Positions 22,591-34,050 are shown, numbered from the stretch's first letter. The stretch: 64,000 nucleotides of DNA from Dipteronia dyeriana (GCA_032871835.1 CM065302.1:5331094-5395093), one strand, 5' to 3'. The notes: generated by a model not told the origin, from the sequence alone. Translations and numbers: made by a program.

Positions 22591-23335
22591 GAGAATAATT
22601 AACAATATTTTAAAAAATTAATTAATAAGAATTTATGTTTGTCTTTTAATCCTACCAAATAATGAAATACTTAAAAAAATTATAGTTAATATTTAAAAAT
22701 AAATTTATTCACTATCATATTAATTATGATATTATCTTTTGATTACCTATAGATATGTGATTTATGAAAAAAGATTATATTATTAAAAGTTATTACACTT
22801 AATAACTAATTAATATTTAAAAAAAAATCATGACTTGTTTTTAAACTTACCAAATAATGTAACAATTCAAAAAATAATGATAATACCGAATGATTAAAAA
22901 TCAATTATGATATTGGTTTTGAGAATTTATTTACTATTCTATTAATTACGGGATTGTATCTTGATTATTTATTGATATATGATTTATGATATTTAATAGC
23001 AATCCAAATTGCATATGAAATGACTCATTCCTATTGAGTATCTTTCTGTAAATTATTATTATATTATATTAATATATTACCATTGATATGTTTTAAAATT
23101 TACCATTAATTTCATAAGAAAATGGATTACCATTGATTTGGTATTATAATTAATATTTAATTTTTGTGAAAAATATTTATTTATTACCGTTTATAAGCAT
23201 AATTAAAATTCAAAAATATTTAATTTTAAAAATAATCATAATGCATTTAAACACTCTAAACAGCAAAAAGAAAAGAAAACAAAAAAAGGAAAAATAGAAA
23301 AAGAATTATAAATACTTATGATACAAATTTTTTTT
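22591..23335. other. AT-rich intergenic stretch
   Basis: Very AT-rich sequence with no coding frame and no recognised repeat boundary. It lies between the protease upstream region and an inverted copy of the unknown 0.7-0.8-kb unit. Confidence 0.5.
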
Positions 23336-23339
23336 TTCC

Positions 23340-24030
23340 AAAGATAAACCAAAGACTATAAGCCTAACATTTAAATGCAGTAGTAGTAGTCCGTTGAATC
23401 CATCTTCCAAGTGCAGAGCACCCCAACAATTCTCAATCTGTCCATTAATGTTCTACATTGATGGTAATGAGTAGGACACTAGCTTTATGGGAAGGCTGCA
23501 TAGCAAGAACCATAATAAACACTTTAGAAAGATACCAAAATACATAACAACAATAATCAATTTAAATTACATTTGTAACTATTAAAGTGTATCCTAACAA
23601 AATAATAATAATAAACAAAATAAAAATTCTAAAGTGTTAAAATCAAAAAACATATAGAGATGCTTGAAAACAATGAGAATGGTGTAAGACTTTTTGAAAG
23701 GGACACTTAACAGTTATCACGAACTGAACAAAAAATAAATTTTATATATATATAAATTACTCTCACAACCTAATACCATTTGATTCCCCGTCGATTGAGT
23801 GTTTTCAGTTTGTTTGTAGGGGAGAGTCAATGGAATGAGAGATGGGAAAAAGAAAATGAGATTTTGGATGGTTTTAATAGAAAAATTTGAGGGAGATGAG
23901 ATGACTTTTAAGTTTGATTTAAAGGAAATATGATGAGATTTAGATTGATTTAGGGTGAGTAACGTAATCTTTGTAATTAATTTAAGAATTATGAAATTAG
24001 GCCAAGAGTGTCTATTCATCTTGTTTTGTT
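23340..24030 (-). repeat. Inverted third copy of an unknown 0.7-0.8-kb unit
   Basis: In reverse complement this stretch reads acaagatgaatagacac, then ccctcaaatttttctatta, then accatccaaaatctcattt, then a coding-like piece VLAMQPSHKASVLLIT at about 23480. The same order occurs at 25291 and 26092 in the plus orientation. It is more diverged than those two copies. Confidence 0.6.
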
Positions 24031-24195
24031 AATATGTATTGAAATTAATGTATTTAATCATTAGTTTTAAATTACAAGAAGACATATGTGTGGAAGAAAT
24101 GATTTTTAACGTAATATTTGTATTTAATTACAGAACCATGAAAATAGGCTATCTATTTATCCGTTTTTTTAATATAGATTGAAATTAATACTAAC

Positions 24196-25165
24196 TAAGG
24201 CCCTGTTTGATTTTTTGACTTAACACTTATTGACACTTAATGTGTTTCATTCAGCTGTTTTGTTTGATTTTATAAGTGTTAAAATCACTTAATGAGCCAT
24301 TAAAACCACTTTTTTTAAAAGTGAATTTTTTCCACTTTTCACTTAACACAAATCCAGTATAATTAATTATAAACTTTTAATTCCAAAACTATCCTCACTA
24401 ATTTTATATATTTTCAGTTCTGTTTTTGTTAAAGCCCTAATCATATTAATACTTTTTTTCTTCTCACCGTAAAGAACTTTAATATCAGAAAACCTAAGTT
24501 CTTCAGAATAAAAACAATTGGTGACTGATTTTCCTAGCATATTCCGGTAAGAACTCTTTCTCGTTTCCATAATTTGATAATTAGTTTTATTAACTTTATA
24601 TTACAATTTGAGTACATATTTTTCATCTGTTCCAAAAATTAATTGGAGAATGATTTTCATGATGATTTTGTTTTGAGTTTTTTTTTTTTTTTTGGTTTTG
24701 AGATGTTAATTTTGGGAAGAAAAAAAAAGTTATATATATGGATTAGATGCATCGGCCTATGCTATTTGGGTCAAAATCAAGTAGTAGTTGATTTTTTGTT
24801 TTTATTAATATTTCTTGAGAATTTTAGAATGTATCACCATCAAATATTATGTTCATTTTTAATCTAATTCAACAAATGGAATAATGTATGAAATATTTTT
24901 AATAACTAAATAAATTTATTTTAGAATTAATTTACATGTTAGAGTTGTCCTTAATATATTAAAATGTAAATATATAACAAATAATAGTTAGAAGGGTATA
25001 GATGAGAAAATATTTATTTTCAGATATTTATAACTTAAAAAAATAAACAACTTATCATTTATATTCAGTTTTCAGTGAAAAAAAACAAACATGTTTTTCA
25101 TTTTTCAGTTTTCAGTAACATTCAGTAATGTTCAGTCTTTAGATAAAAAATCAAACGGAGCCTAA
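24196..25165 (+). mobile_element. PIF/Harbinger-type non-autonomous element, 964 bp
   Basis: Terminal inverted repeats start GGCCCTGTTTGATTTTTTGA at 24199 and GGCTCCGTTTGATTTTTTAT in reverse complement at 25162. Both ends are flanked by TAA (24196-24198 and 25163-25165), the 3-bp target duplication typical of this superfamily. The AT-rich interior shows no transposase. Confidence 0.82.
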
Positions 25166-25239
25166 GAAAAGCTGAATCAATCAATTAATTCCAAAGCTTC
25201 CTCACAGTGACACGTGACGCTGTGAGGGTCGGCTTTTAT

Positions 25240-25245
<6 letters not shown>

Positions 25246-25285
<40 letters not shown>
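25246..25285. repeat. (TA)n microsatellite
   Basis: About 40 bases of alternating TA mark the left side of the tandem pair that follows. A similar run at 26068-26089 ends its first unit. Confidence 0.95.
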
Positions 25286-25290
<5 letters not shown>

Positions 25291-25291
<1 letters not shown>

Positions 25292-26091
25292 GACAAGATG
25301 AATAGACAATTTGATTACAATTATAAAACAATATAACAATTATTTAAAGTCATCCTATATCCTTTTTTTAAAAAAAAACATTCACAACATCCATGAAAAA
25401 AAAACACATAAACCCAATCATATTCTTCTTTTGAATAGACTTTAAAGTTTACTCAATTAAACCACATAATCATAATAACCAAAATCCCTCTCATCTTCTT
25501 CGATTTTCTCTATAAAAATCACCCAAAATCTCATATTTTTCCAACTCATTCCATTGACTCCCAACATCCAAACGGTGGGGTATTGGATGATATTGGGAGG
25601 TAAGAGTAATTAGTACCGATTTTTTTAATATTTGGTTGAATATTTTTAATCTATTAGTTTTTTTATGGTTATGATGATTGACAAATGCCTCATGCAAATA
25701 CCTTGCATCATTCTCACTTATCATTTTCTCATCTTTTTGTTTATTGTGTTTTTTTATGAAACACTTTAGGTTAAAAATGTAATTTTTTATTGATTATTGT
25801 TGTGATGTATTTCGGTATATTTATCATGTTTGTTTTGGTCAACAAAACTTGAAACAAGGAATTTTAACTTTGGCGGATTAGCATCCCGCTTATCACCACC
25901 AATGTTGGAAAATCAATTGACCGGTTGAGATTTATGAGGTGCTCTATACTTATGAATGATTGATTCGATAGACAAACTACTACTATACATAAATATTATA
26001 GTTGTGGTTTTTGGTGTAAATCTAACAATGTATTGCCTCTTTCAAATAAAATTTTGTATATTCTCGGTATATATATATATATATATATAAA
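25291..26091 (+). repeat. Unknown unit, tandem copy 1
   Basis: The unit begins agacaagatgaatagacaat and ends in (TA)n. It repeats at 26092, so the period is 801 bases. Shared landmarks in order are ctctcatcttcttcgatttt, ccaactcattccattgactc, aaacggtggggtattggatg and agcatcccgcttatcaccac. Coding potential in the last third is damaged here by deletions. The unit type is not recognised. Confidence 0.75.
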
Positions 26092-26880
26092 AGACAAGAT
26101 GAATAGACAATTTGATTATCAACTCTTCCTATACCCTTTTTTTTATTAAAAAAAACATTCACTCATTCTTTCAAAAAGAAAAAAAAAACCCAAAAACCCC
26201 ATCATATTCTCCTTTTGAATCAGACTTTAAGTTTATTCAATTAATCATATAATCATAAATAACTAAAATCTCTCTCATCTTCCTCAATTTTCTCTATAAA
26301 AACCATCCAAAATCACATATTTTTTCCAACTCATTTCATCGACTCTCAACACCCAAACGGTGGGGTATTGGATGGTATTAGGAGGTGAGAGTAATTTCTA
26401 CCTTTTTTAAAATATTTGGTTTATTAATTTTAATTTTAGTTTTTTTTGTTATGATGATTGCCAAATGTCTCTTGCAAAAAGCATTACAACATTCTCGGTT
26501 ATCATTTTCTTATCTCTTTTTTTTTTTTAATGAAACACTTTAGTAGTTAAAAATGTAATCTTGGATTGATTATTGTTGTGACGTATTTCGGTTTAACTTT
26601 GGCGGACTTAGATTTTCAATTAGTTGTTATCGCTATGCAACCCTCAGGTAAGGCTAGCATCCCGTTCATCACCACCAATGCTAGAAAATCAAGGGACAGA
26701 ATGAGATTTATGAAGTGCTCTATACTTACGGATGATGGATTCGATAGACAAACTATTACTTTAAATAATATTAGGGTTGTAATCATTGGTTCTAAATCTA
26801 ACAATGTGTTGCCTCTTAAAAAAAATGTATCTACCCTGCTTTTTTATAATGAAATTTACACATATTTTTTATAGTGTATT
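26092..26880 (+). repeat. Unknown unit, tandem copy 2, with a short conserved ORF
   Basis: The second unit carries a 102-residue plus-strand frame at 26566-26874, including LDFQLVVIAMQPSGKASIPF, RKSRDRMRFMKCSILTDDGF and NIRVVIIGSKSNNVLPL. Similar peptides can be read in broken form in copy 1 and in the inverted copy at 23340-24030. Conservation across three copies suggests a fragment of a once-coding sequence. I do not recognise the protein family. Confidence 0.55.
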
Positions 26881-26920
26881 GGACTCCTTGACTTTTTGCT
26901 CCATTGTAGCTGGACTAGTC

Positions 26921-27260
26921 GGTGTCCCGGCTCTCTGCTCAGGATAAGTTCCGATCGTTTTGATTCTTCGATAGGTGTCCTGGCTTTTCACTTAGGATAA
27001 TTCTCGACTGTTTCAAATTTTCAGTCGGTGTCCCGGCTTTTCGCTAAGGATAATTCCCGAATATCTTGGTTCGATCAGTATCCTGGCCTTTCACTCAGGA
27101 TAATTCTCAGTCGTCTTTTTTTTTTTTAGTTGAACCATTAAGTGTCCTGGCTCTTTACTCAGGATAATTCCCGACCTTTTCGATTCTTTGGTCGGTGTCC
27201 TGGATTTTTACTTAGGATAATTTCCGACCGTCTTGATTCTTCAGCCAAGAGGTGTTTTGG
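26921..27260. repeat. 53-bp tandem repeat array
   Basis: Six clear units start at 26921, 26974, 27027, 27077, 27141 and 27194, with a decayed seventh near 27251. The consensus is ggtgtcctggcttttcactc followed by aggataattcccgaccgtct and a short variable tail. Most spacings are 50-53; one is 64 because of a poly-T insertion. Two more units lie at 27769 and 27819. No counterpart is seen in the plus-strand Tat element. Confidence 0.88.
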
Positions 27261-27760
27261 GAACTTTGCCCCATTTTTCCCTGTTTTTCCCATGTAAACA
27301 AGTCATCAAGAACGTCTCATAGTTTTGTCTGTTTATAAAGGTTTGGTCGAATTGTTAGTGAAATACTAACATAGCCGAAAAAATTTCAGCAGGTTTTTCC
27401 CGATAGCTGACCTGAGTGTTTTTTCCTAGTATAACCGGCATCTCGGGGTGGCCGGATTGCTGACAGTGCTTTATGTGCACCCAGTCAGTTTGGTAAGCGC
27501 ATCAGATCTCTAACAACCGACTTCTCAGTCTCTCGGACACCTTTGCCCACCATGACAGGTGTCGGCGTTGCGAGTTTATCTTTGATAACAAAGATGATTA
27601 TTAAAATTTTGAACACTATCCTCGGCTTCTTTATTTATTGATTTGAAAATCAACAGCATCAAAAATAATCAGGAAAGATACAAAATAAAAACAAACTAAA
27701 AATATATTAAATAAAAACTGAAAGCAACTAAGTTATCTCACTCAAGAGTAGGTTTTTTTA
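27261..27760 (-). other. Non-coding 3' region of the Tat remnant
   Basis: No frame is conserved. The stretch separates the six-unit and two-unit parts of the 53-bp repeat. GC-rich sequence (27430-27560) gives way to an A-rich stretch (27640-27720). Confidence 0.4.
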
Positions 27761-27869
27761 GACCAGTCGGTGTCCCGACTCTTTGCTTAAGATAATTTTC
27801 AACTATCTTGGTTCAGTCGGTGTCCTAGCCTTTCACTCAGGATAATTCCTGACCATTTCTTTTTTTTTA

Positions 27870-29030
27870 AGACTAAGTTCCGTCATCCATGAGCTTGTGT
27901 AGGGTCTTCAAAAGATAATGTTGATTGTCCTTTCGTCGCTGTCTCTGCTCGGGCTTCACTTCTTTTCCTGATTTCCTATTGGCTAGTCACCTCAGTGAGG
28001 GTTCTTCTGCTGATTTTTAAGAGTTAAATCTTTGAGGTGACCCTCCCTGATGAGTGCCTCGATATGGTATCTTAGTTGGTAGCACTTTGATGTGTCGTGA
28101 CCAATTTTCTTATGGAACCTGTATTATTTTATCGTGTCACTTCGAGCGCAGACTGACTGTCTAGAAGGATATTTGACCAGCTTCTGGTCTTTTACGACTG
28201 TAAGGATTTCCTCTTGTCTCTTGGTGAGGGGAGTATAGTTAGTGCACTAACCATGAAACTTTTTATCATTTCAACTGTTTCTACGATTGCTCCCATCACT
28301 CTTCTGATGATCACCCTTCTGGTTCTTTATATGGTCATTACTTGTTTTGGCGCGTTCTCCTCGAAGAGACCCTAGTATACATAAATACCCCATTGGGCTA
28401 GCTCCTCTTCTTCAGCCATTGCATAACTGTCTGCCACATCCATCATGTTGACGTATGTATCTAGGCAATTCCTCCTCAAATCGAAGGAAAGTTTACCCTT
28501 CTGTAGGTTATTGTTGAAGGCGGCCACCACTGCCTCATCATTGGGGTTATGGATCCCTAACACTTCTTGAGAGAACCTTTTCAGGTAACCTTTTAATGAC
28601 TCGTTCTTTCCCTGTTTGAGGGTGGCTAGGTGAACTATTGACTTCCTCCTTTGTATGTTCTTCAAGAATTGTCATGAAAAAGCTTAGGTTAACTCTAAAA
28701 AAATTCTTGATTGTTCCATGAGGGATCTTTCCAAACCGTCTAGACCCTAAGTTCCCGAGCGTTTACGGAAACGTCAAGCACAACAATAGGTCATTGTAAG
28801 CGTATTGCGCCATCGCACTTCGAAAATGTATTACGTGTTCTTTTGGATCTGTGTTTGCTTTAATTTGCTCGACCTGAAGAATTCTGAATTTTTTCGGGAA
28901 TTGGGTTTGGAGACTGATGTTCAAAATCATCGTCCAGTAAATCTTTAAGCCCCTAGCGACGCTCTAATGCTTCCACCTTCTGGGTTAATTTCTGTATCAG
29001 AATATCTCGCTTATCTTCAGGCTCGTCATC
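27870..29030 (-). pseudogene. Tat-type gag remnant
   Basis: On the minus strand, gag pieces appear in order. First is PKKFRILQVEQIKANTDPKEH with HFRSAMAQYAYND (about 28900-28770). Next is the 97-residue frame 28665-28372 with KQGKNESLKGYLKRFSQEVL and NPNDEAVVAAFNNNL. Last is a zinc-knuckle-like end with KYYRFHKKIGHDTSKCYQLR and EALIREGHLKDLTLKNQ near 28120-28010. The plus-strand element at 58480-59240 carries the same motifs. Stops and frame changes are numerous. Confidence 0.78.
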
Positions 29031-29285
29031 CATTCCCAATCGTTGAGGATCGATGTGCCCATGTTGGACTCTTAACAGGGACTTACCCCTTCAGCATGTT
29101 CTACGGAGTGGTTGGTCGCTGTCATCTAACGAGCTAAAGTATATTCTGATACCGATAAAACAGATAATCCACCCCCTAGCACCTTTTTTTTTGGGCATGC
29201 TAGAGTATCTTGGTGTTTCGTCTGTTTATGATGGTTTGTCGAAGTTGAGTTCTACAACCCTCCTTCTAGCGCCAGTTTTCGACGA

Positions 29286-30236
29286 TGATTTTTGGATCAC
29301 ATAGGTTTGATCACACGTCTATCAGGTAAGCATGGATCGACAATTGAATTACGGGTTAAAATAAGAAAAAAGCAGACAGGGCACACAATTTTACGTGGTA
29401 AAACCCCAAGGTGGGGAAACATCCACAGTTGCCGGTGACAGCGAGAAGAATTCACTATAATATAATGATTACACACTCAATCTCTCTTTTTTGGCGTATC
29501 TCTCTCCATCTCTTTCTTGTATATTTTCTATGTGTTCTTCCCATATCTTTTTACAATGAGATTATGGGTCTATTTATATGTGCATAGAACCCTAATCATT
29601 GTTACACAAATAAGGAAATGTGATAGTGTTTAATTAGAACCGGTTACTTGTTGAAGTCTTCTTTGTCTTCTTTCTTGTTTCGAAGATATTGTGTATTGAA
29701 TTAAAGTCTTCGTAGGATTTTAGTTGAATGGTCCGTTTATGACTTATTTCCTTATCGATGTGCAGTCTTCTAGAAGAGTAAAGTTATTACTTGATTTGGA
29801 CTCGTTTCATGTTTGGTGTTTATCTTTCTAGAAGTTTTGAGTTCTTTCCTGAATAGAATTCTCTGACACTGTAGAGGAAATAAAGATATTTCCTTATTGT
29901 AGTGTGATTATAGATTCCTTGTTTAAGTAAGACAATTTTTCTTCGTATTTGAGTCGTAGTTGCCTATAATGTTTCTCATGTGTTGTTCAACTGACCAATT
30001 GTCTAATCCTGACCAGACTTATTTTGTCCCGATCGGATGGTCCCGACCAAGTCGTCACTACCCGATCGGCTAGTTTCCCCGACCAGGTTATTTATACAAG
30101 ACCGGTTAGCTTCTTCGACTATCTTGGGTAATCTCGACTTGGCCTTGAGATCGTCTATTAATTGCCTTGGATTGATCTTTCTTTGTTTATTCTTGTGACA
30201 TGGCATATCTAATGATATTGACTTGTCATGCCATCA
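29286..30236 (-). repeat. LTR of the minus-strand Tat element
   Basis: In minus orientation the LTR starts TGATGGCATGACAAGTC (30236) and ends ...CCAAAAATCA (29286), next to the primer-site region. It shares the tttccccaccttggggtttt core with the LTR at 56548. The short minus-strand ORF at 30003-30206 is an artefact of the LTR. The outer flank reads ttatagggattttt, which resembles a polypurine tract. Confidence 0.7.
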
Positions 30237-30329
30237 AAAAATCCCTATAACAAGAACAAAATAGCTTTGTGGGAAAATAATATTAAAGTAAAAAAAAAAT
30301 ATACTCACACCATTAAAAATCTAAAAATA

Positions 30330-30500
30330 TTAAAATAAAAATATTCGGTCAGCCACTGGCATGTCGTCGGCCGTCTGGCAACCGACTTTCGACCATCTAT
30401 TTAGTTCCCGATTAGTCCCCAACTAGTCCCCCGAGATACTAGGCTATGGGTTGCCGCTCGACCAACACCTAGCGACTTTTGCAACACTGGTTAAATTTGT
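30330..30500. other. GC-rich fragment with a hAT-like end
   Basis: In reverse complement the right end reads ccagtgttgcaaaagtcgct, resembling the CAGTGTTGCAAAA terminus of hAT elements. The segment is GC-rich compared with its surroundings. No partner terminus is found, so it may be a truncated element. Confidence 0.3.
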
Positions 30501-30718
30501 TATATGTTATCCTTTGTACCAAATTAGCATATGTCAAATTTTACACAACATTTGGCACTACACTAGAGTTTTTTTTTTGTTTACATTGTGCTAAGTTATA
30601 GTATTGACATAATAAAATAGTATTGCATTGAAAATGTTGAAATATCGACAGATATACTGGGAATCTCAATTTTTTAAAATATTGATGACAATTCTTACAT
30701 CAAATATATATTTGAATA
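30493..30718 (+). repeat. Dispersed or duplicated repeat shared with 53892-54110
   Basis: Both stretches contain attgacataataaaatagta, ttgatgacaattcttacatc and catatgtcaaattt-like sequence in the same order and orientation. They may mark the right end of the A/B duplication or be members of a dispersed family. Confidence 0.65.
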
Positions 30719-30720
30719 AA

Positions 30721-30826
30721 CTTTACATCTCTACCACTTTTACAAATATAAAAAGTTTGTGCCAAGTCACAAACCTTGCATCTCTACAAGTTTCATAAAC
30801 AAAAAGTGGTAGGGATGTAAGGTTTG
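30721..30826. repeat. Imperfect hairpin of about 105 bp
   Basis: The left arm CTTTACATCTCTACCACTTT (30721-30740) pairs with AAAAGTGGTAGGGATGTAAG near 30802-30821. A second internal stretch, CAAACCTTGCATCTCTAC (30770-30787), can also pair with the right arm (30809-30826). Confidence 0.7.
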
Positions 30827-31049
30827 TACCATGTATCAATTGATTTAGAAGTATAATTTTTTTGATAAAATTAAAGAACAACCGATATTGATAACAAAAA
30901 AAGTCTAAATAGATTTTGATTTTGAAACTAAGAATAATTAATTTAAAATTTACACAACAAATTTTAGATGATTTTGATTCATTTTCTACATTTAGCAATC
31001 AATTTGTATTTCCTAAAAAGAAATTGAAAATATATCTGAAATTAGTATT

Positions 31050-32429
31050 TAACACTATGTTTGGATTTGTGGAATATAAGAGAAAGGAAAGAAAAGGAAA
31101 GGGAAAGAAAGGAAAAGAAAGTGTTTTAATGATTGTTGTTTGGATGATTTTAAATATAAAAGAAAGGAAAAGAAATCAATCTTATTTGGAGAGGAGAAAT
31201 AAATGAATTCATTTTATTCTAATTCCGAAAATATCATTCTTTCAACAATAAGAATCCCCAATATTAATAGGGTTAGCTTTGGGATATTAAAAAAATCATT
31301 AATTTTGGATTCCTTTCTTTTATTTTCCTCCCAAATTTGGTTGAAAACCAAGGGCCAGTTTGGTATTGTTGTAGCTTTTAAAATAATCACTATTAGCTAT
31401 ACTGAAGAAATAATTTGTTGTGAAGTTAATTAGACAACTGTTTGGTTAATGATACCGTTGAAGTTGATGTGGATTAAAAAGCAATATTCTTGCGCTTGGT
31501 AAACTTTACCTTTAATTGTTGTGATTTTACATAATGACTAAAACAGGTAAGAAATTGAATTATCAAGCGAAGAAAAAAATTTCTTTTCTCATCTCTCAAT
31601 CTCAACTCACATGGCAACCGAAAAATCTAGGGTTTGACAACACCAAATCTAAAAAAAATAAAAATAAAAAATTTAGTGCATCTTCCTTTACTCCTTATTT
31701 TCTTTTCACTACAATATTCTTTGATTTCTTTTTATTGACATAAAGATATTTGTATCTGGAACACTTCAATCTTTAATACTTTTTTTATATAATTTTTAAT
31801 GATTGTATTTTTGGGTTAGTTTATGATGGTAAATAAGAAGAATGGTAAAGGAGAAGAAGTAGATGGCGAAAAAGATGAGTTTTAGGGTTTTGTTCAAAGT
31901 TCTAAGTCTGGGTGTCTGTTCCGGAATTGGGTTGAGAAGATGAATAAATTGTTTTTAAAAATATTTTAATTAATCTTATATTTAATCAATGATGAAAAAA
32001 TAAAATTGAATCATATGAAATTAAACATAAGATATATTTGTATTTATGTTAAGTCAATAAGGATAATTTAGTCTTTAAAAAGATTCATTAAATCAAGCAG
32101 TAGATTCTGTCATAGTCACTTTGCAAAATAACCCTCATTTGCTTCTTAAAATTGTTGTCAAATCAACTCAAATTCTCAAATAATCACTTTTGAAAATTTT
32201 ACCAAACGCAGTTTTTATGTCAAAATTATTAAATAATCAGAATTTAACTTTTCAAAAGCAATACCAAATGGGACCCAAATTGGGTGAAAAAAGAAGAAAT
32301 TATTCTCATATTTTTCTTTAATTTCCTTTTCTTTCTCTCTCATTTAACAAGCCAAATAAGTTATTAAAAATTGCTCCAAATCCTTTCATTTCCTTTCTCT
32401 TCTATCCCATCAAACCAAACATAGTGTAA
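31050..32429 (+). mobile_element. Harbinger-type element, 1374 bp, containing a nested insertion
   Basis: Terminal inverted repeats begin CACTATGTTTGGATTTGTGG (31053) and CACTATGTTTGGTTTGATGG (reverse complement at 32426). TAA flanks lie at 31050-31052 and 32427-32429. The purine-rich subterminal region aagagaaaggaaa is mirrored at both ends. A second element occupies 31352-32276. No transposase is seen. Confidence 0.8.
31352..32276 (+). mobile_element. Nested non-autonomous DNA element, 925 bp
   Basis: Inverted ends read GGGCCAGTTTGGTATTGTTG (31352) and GGGTCCCATTTGGTATTGCT (reverse complement at 32276). Subterminal stretches also match in part (taatcactatt versus aaataatcactttt). A clear target duplication is not seen. 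The superfamily is probably Harbinger or hAT. The 31534-31743 ORF inside is not conserved. Confidence 0.6.
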
Positions 32430-32739
32430 AAGAGAATCTTGAGTTTAAGAAAATGGAAAGAGTTTTTAATAATATTAATAACAATAATAACAATAATAAT
32501 ATATCGGTCAAACTAAAATAGCTTAAATTTAAAATTTAAAATTTTAACTTATCAGTAATAGAGAGTTATTTTTCACAAAAGATTAAAATAGGAAACTAAT
32601 TAATTATTGTTAAATGGTGCATTTACAAACTATTCTTGGTAATTTTACTCAGGAGTACTATTGGATTTTTAAAAACATACTAATTTTTGGTGTATACATA
32701 TAATTTTTGAGGAATGCAAATAATCACCACTCTAATAGC

Positions 32740-33500
32740 GGTTTGTATACATTTATACAACGTCAAGCCCAAGCCCATCTCAGTCTGGTCAATATATTAT
32801 GGGCCTCGACTCACTTATTGGGCTTTAACTCGGTCTAGGCCTATTCTAGATTCGCTTAAAAAGTGAATCCCGAATAGCTTTTTTTTTTATTTCTCATCTC
32901 TCTCTCTCTCTCTGTTGATTTCCTCCTCTACAAGACACCACGAGTATTGATTTGATCAGCTCGTTTCGCTCCAATGTCAGTATGTTTCTTCTTTCATTGG
33001 GTTTTTGTTTTTGTTTTTGTTTGTCTTAGACATTTTAGTTTGTCATGCCTAGGGTTTTAGTTTATCGTCTTCCAGTGGAATGATACATGTGTTTTTGAAT
33101 TCAATCGAATTAATATTGTATGCTAGGTTTGTGTGAGTCTTCAACAACTTTTATATTGGCTCTAGATACTTGTTTGATACACTAGTGTTGCTTTTGGGTG
33201 TGATGTCTAATCTGGACAAGTCTGGGTTGTAATTATTATTTCAATAGCAATCTGTATTTTTAAGTTTTTATAGCCCAGTTATTTTTTCTAGGGTTTCAAG
33301 ATATCTCTTGGATTTAATGTAAAATTTCTTTAAAAATAAGAGATTTTTAACATGTTATTGTAATGTTGTATGGATTGTGCTTCAACTGAACTGAGATGGT
33401 CAAAAGAGATGGCGGTGGGGATGATTGAGAAATGTAATTAGAGGTTGAATATTATTAGCATGACATGTTTTTTTGGTTGCATGAGTTGAGTAAGTGTGAT
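32740..33500 (+). promoter_or_regulatory. Orphan plant promoter and first-exon-like stretch
   Basis: The sequence has the look of a housekeeping gene start. There are TGGGCC/GGGCTT site-II-like motifs at 32800-32825, a (CT)n tract of about 18 bases at 32898-32915, and then aatgtcagtatgtttcttc near 32970, which reads as an ATG with an immediate GTATGT splice donor. A T-rich intron-like region with agggttttag (telo-box-like) follows. No downstream exons are recognised, and a retroelement begins at 33521. It could be a promoter stranded by insertion or duplication. Confidence 0.4.
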
Positions 33501-33520
33501 GATCTGCATCTTAAGCTTGT

Positions 33521-34050
33521 TGTCACGGTCCATAAGATGTCAAGCCAAGGAGCGCAACAAAGGTCACAACTATGCCAAGCTCCTAGAAAAATCTATAGAC
33601 TTCTCTACAGTTCCAGCATTAGTCAAGCTTCTAAAGTCTCTCGCAACGCAACCATCTCTACACCCTTCTTGTACTTAGCTAGATAGGTGTAGAATAATGT
33701 AGAATCTTGTAAAGGCATGTACATATATATAGAGCATTCTAGTTAGGTGTAGAATATTCTGGAGACTCAATCTCCACTATTGGATCAAATTGATCTTAGC
33801 CTATTCATTGAGGAGATGACTCACTATAAATAGCTAACCTCTCTCATTTGTAAAGCATCCTGGAAACTCAAGTATTCTAGCATCCAAAGCATTGTAAAGC
33901 TTATTTCATAGCAATACAACCTTTGTTTCCCATTCAAGCTCTTCTACTCTTTTCTCTCAAATCTCTTTTGTAAGACTTACTTAGTAACATTATCATAAAA
34001 TTTACCTAAGTGCCGCATAGGTGTGCTGCGTAAACTCTTAGCCTGTGACA
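33521..34050 (+). repeat. 5' LTR of the gag-only gypsy element
   Basis: Starts TGTCACGGTCC and ends TGTGACA. It contains a TATA-like tcactataaatagctaacc near 33820. It matches 36054-36581 throughout, with scattered differences. Confidence 0.88.

Larger units (their letters stand above)
26881..30236 (-). mobile_element. Minus-strand Tat-type gypsy element, gag and 5' LTR only
   Basis: Read on the minus strand, an LTR (30236-29286) is followed by a leader with ACTGGCGCTAGAAGGAGGG, a broken gag down to about 27870, and then a 3' region with 53-bp tandem repeats. No protease, reverse transcriptase, RNase H or integrase is visible, and no second LTR is found below 26880. It belongs to the same broad family as the element at 56548-64000. 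Both share the LTR core tttccccaccttggggtttt, the leader ACTGGCGYTAGAAG and the gag motif TSKCYQLR. Confidence 0.75.

Noticed and set aside
24643..24867. 74-residue ORF with hydrophobic segments
   Set aside because: It lies inside the Harbinger-type non-autonomous element, in T-rich DNA, and shows no conserved motif.
30003..30206. 67-residue minus-strand ORF with SGSDDLVG-type repeats
   Set aside because: It lies in the Tat LTR and reflects the repeated ggtcggg words.
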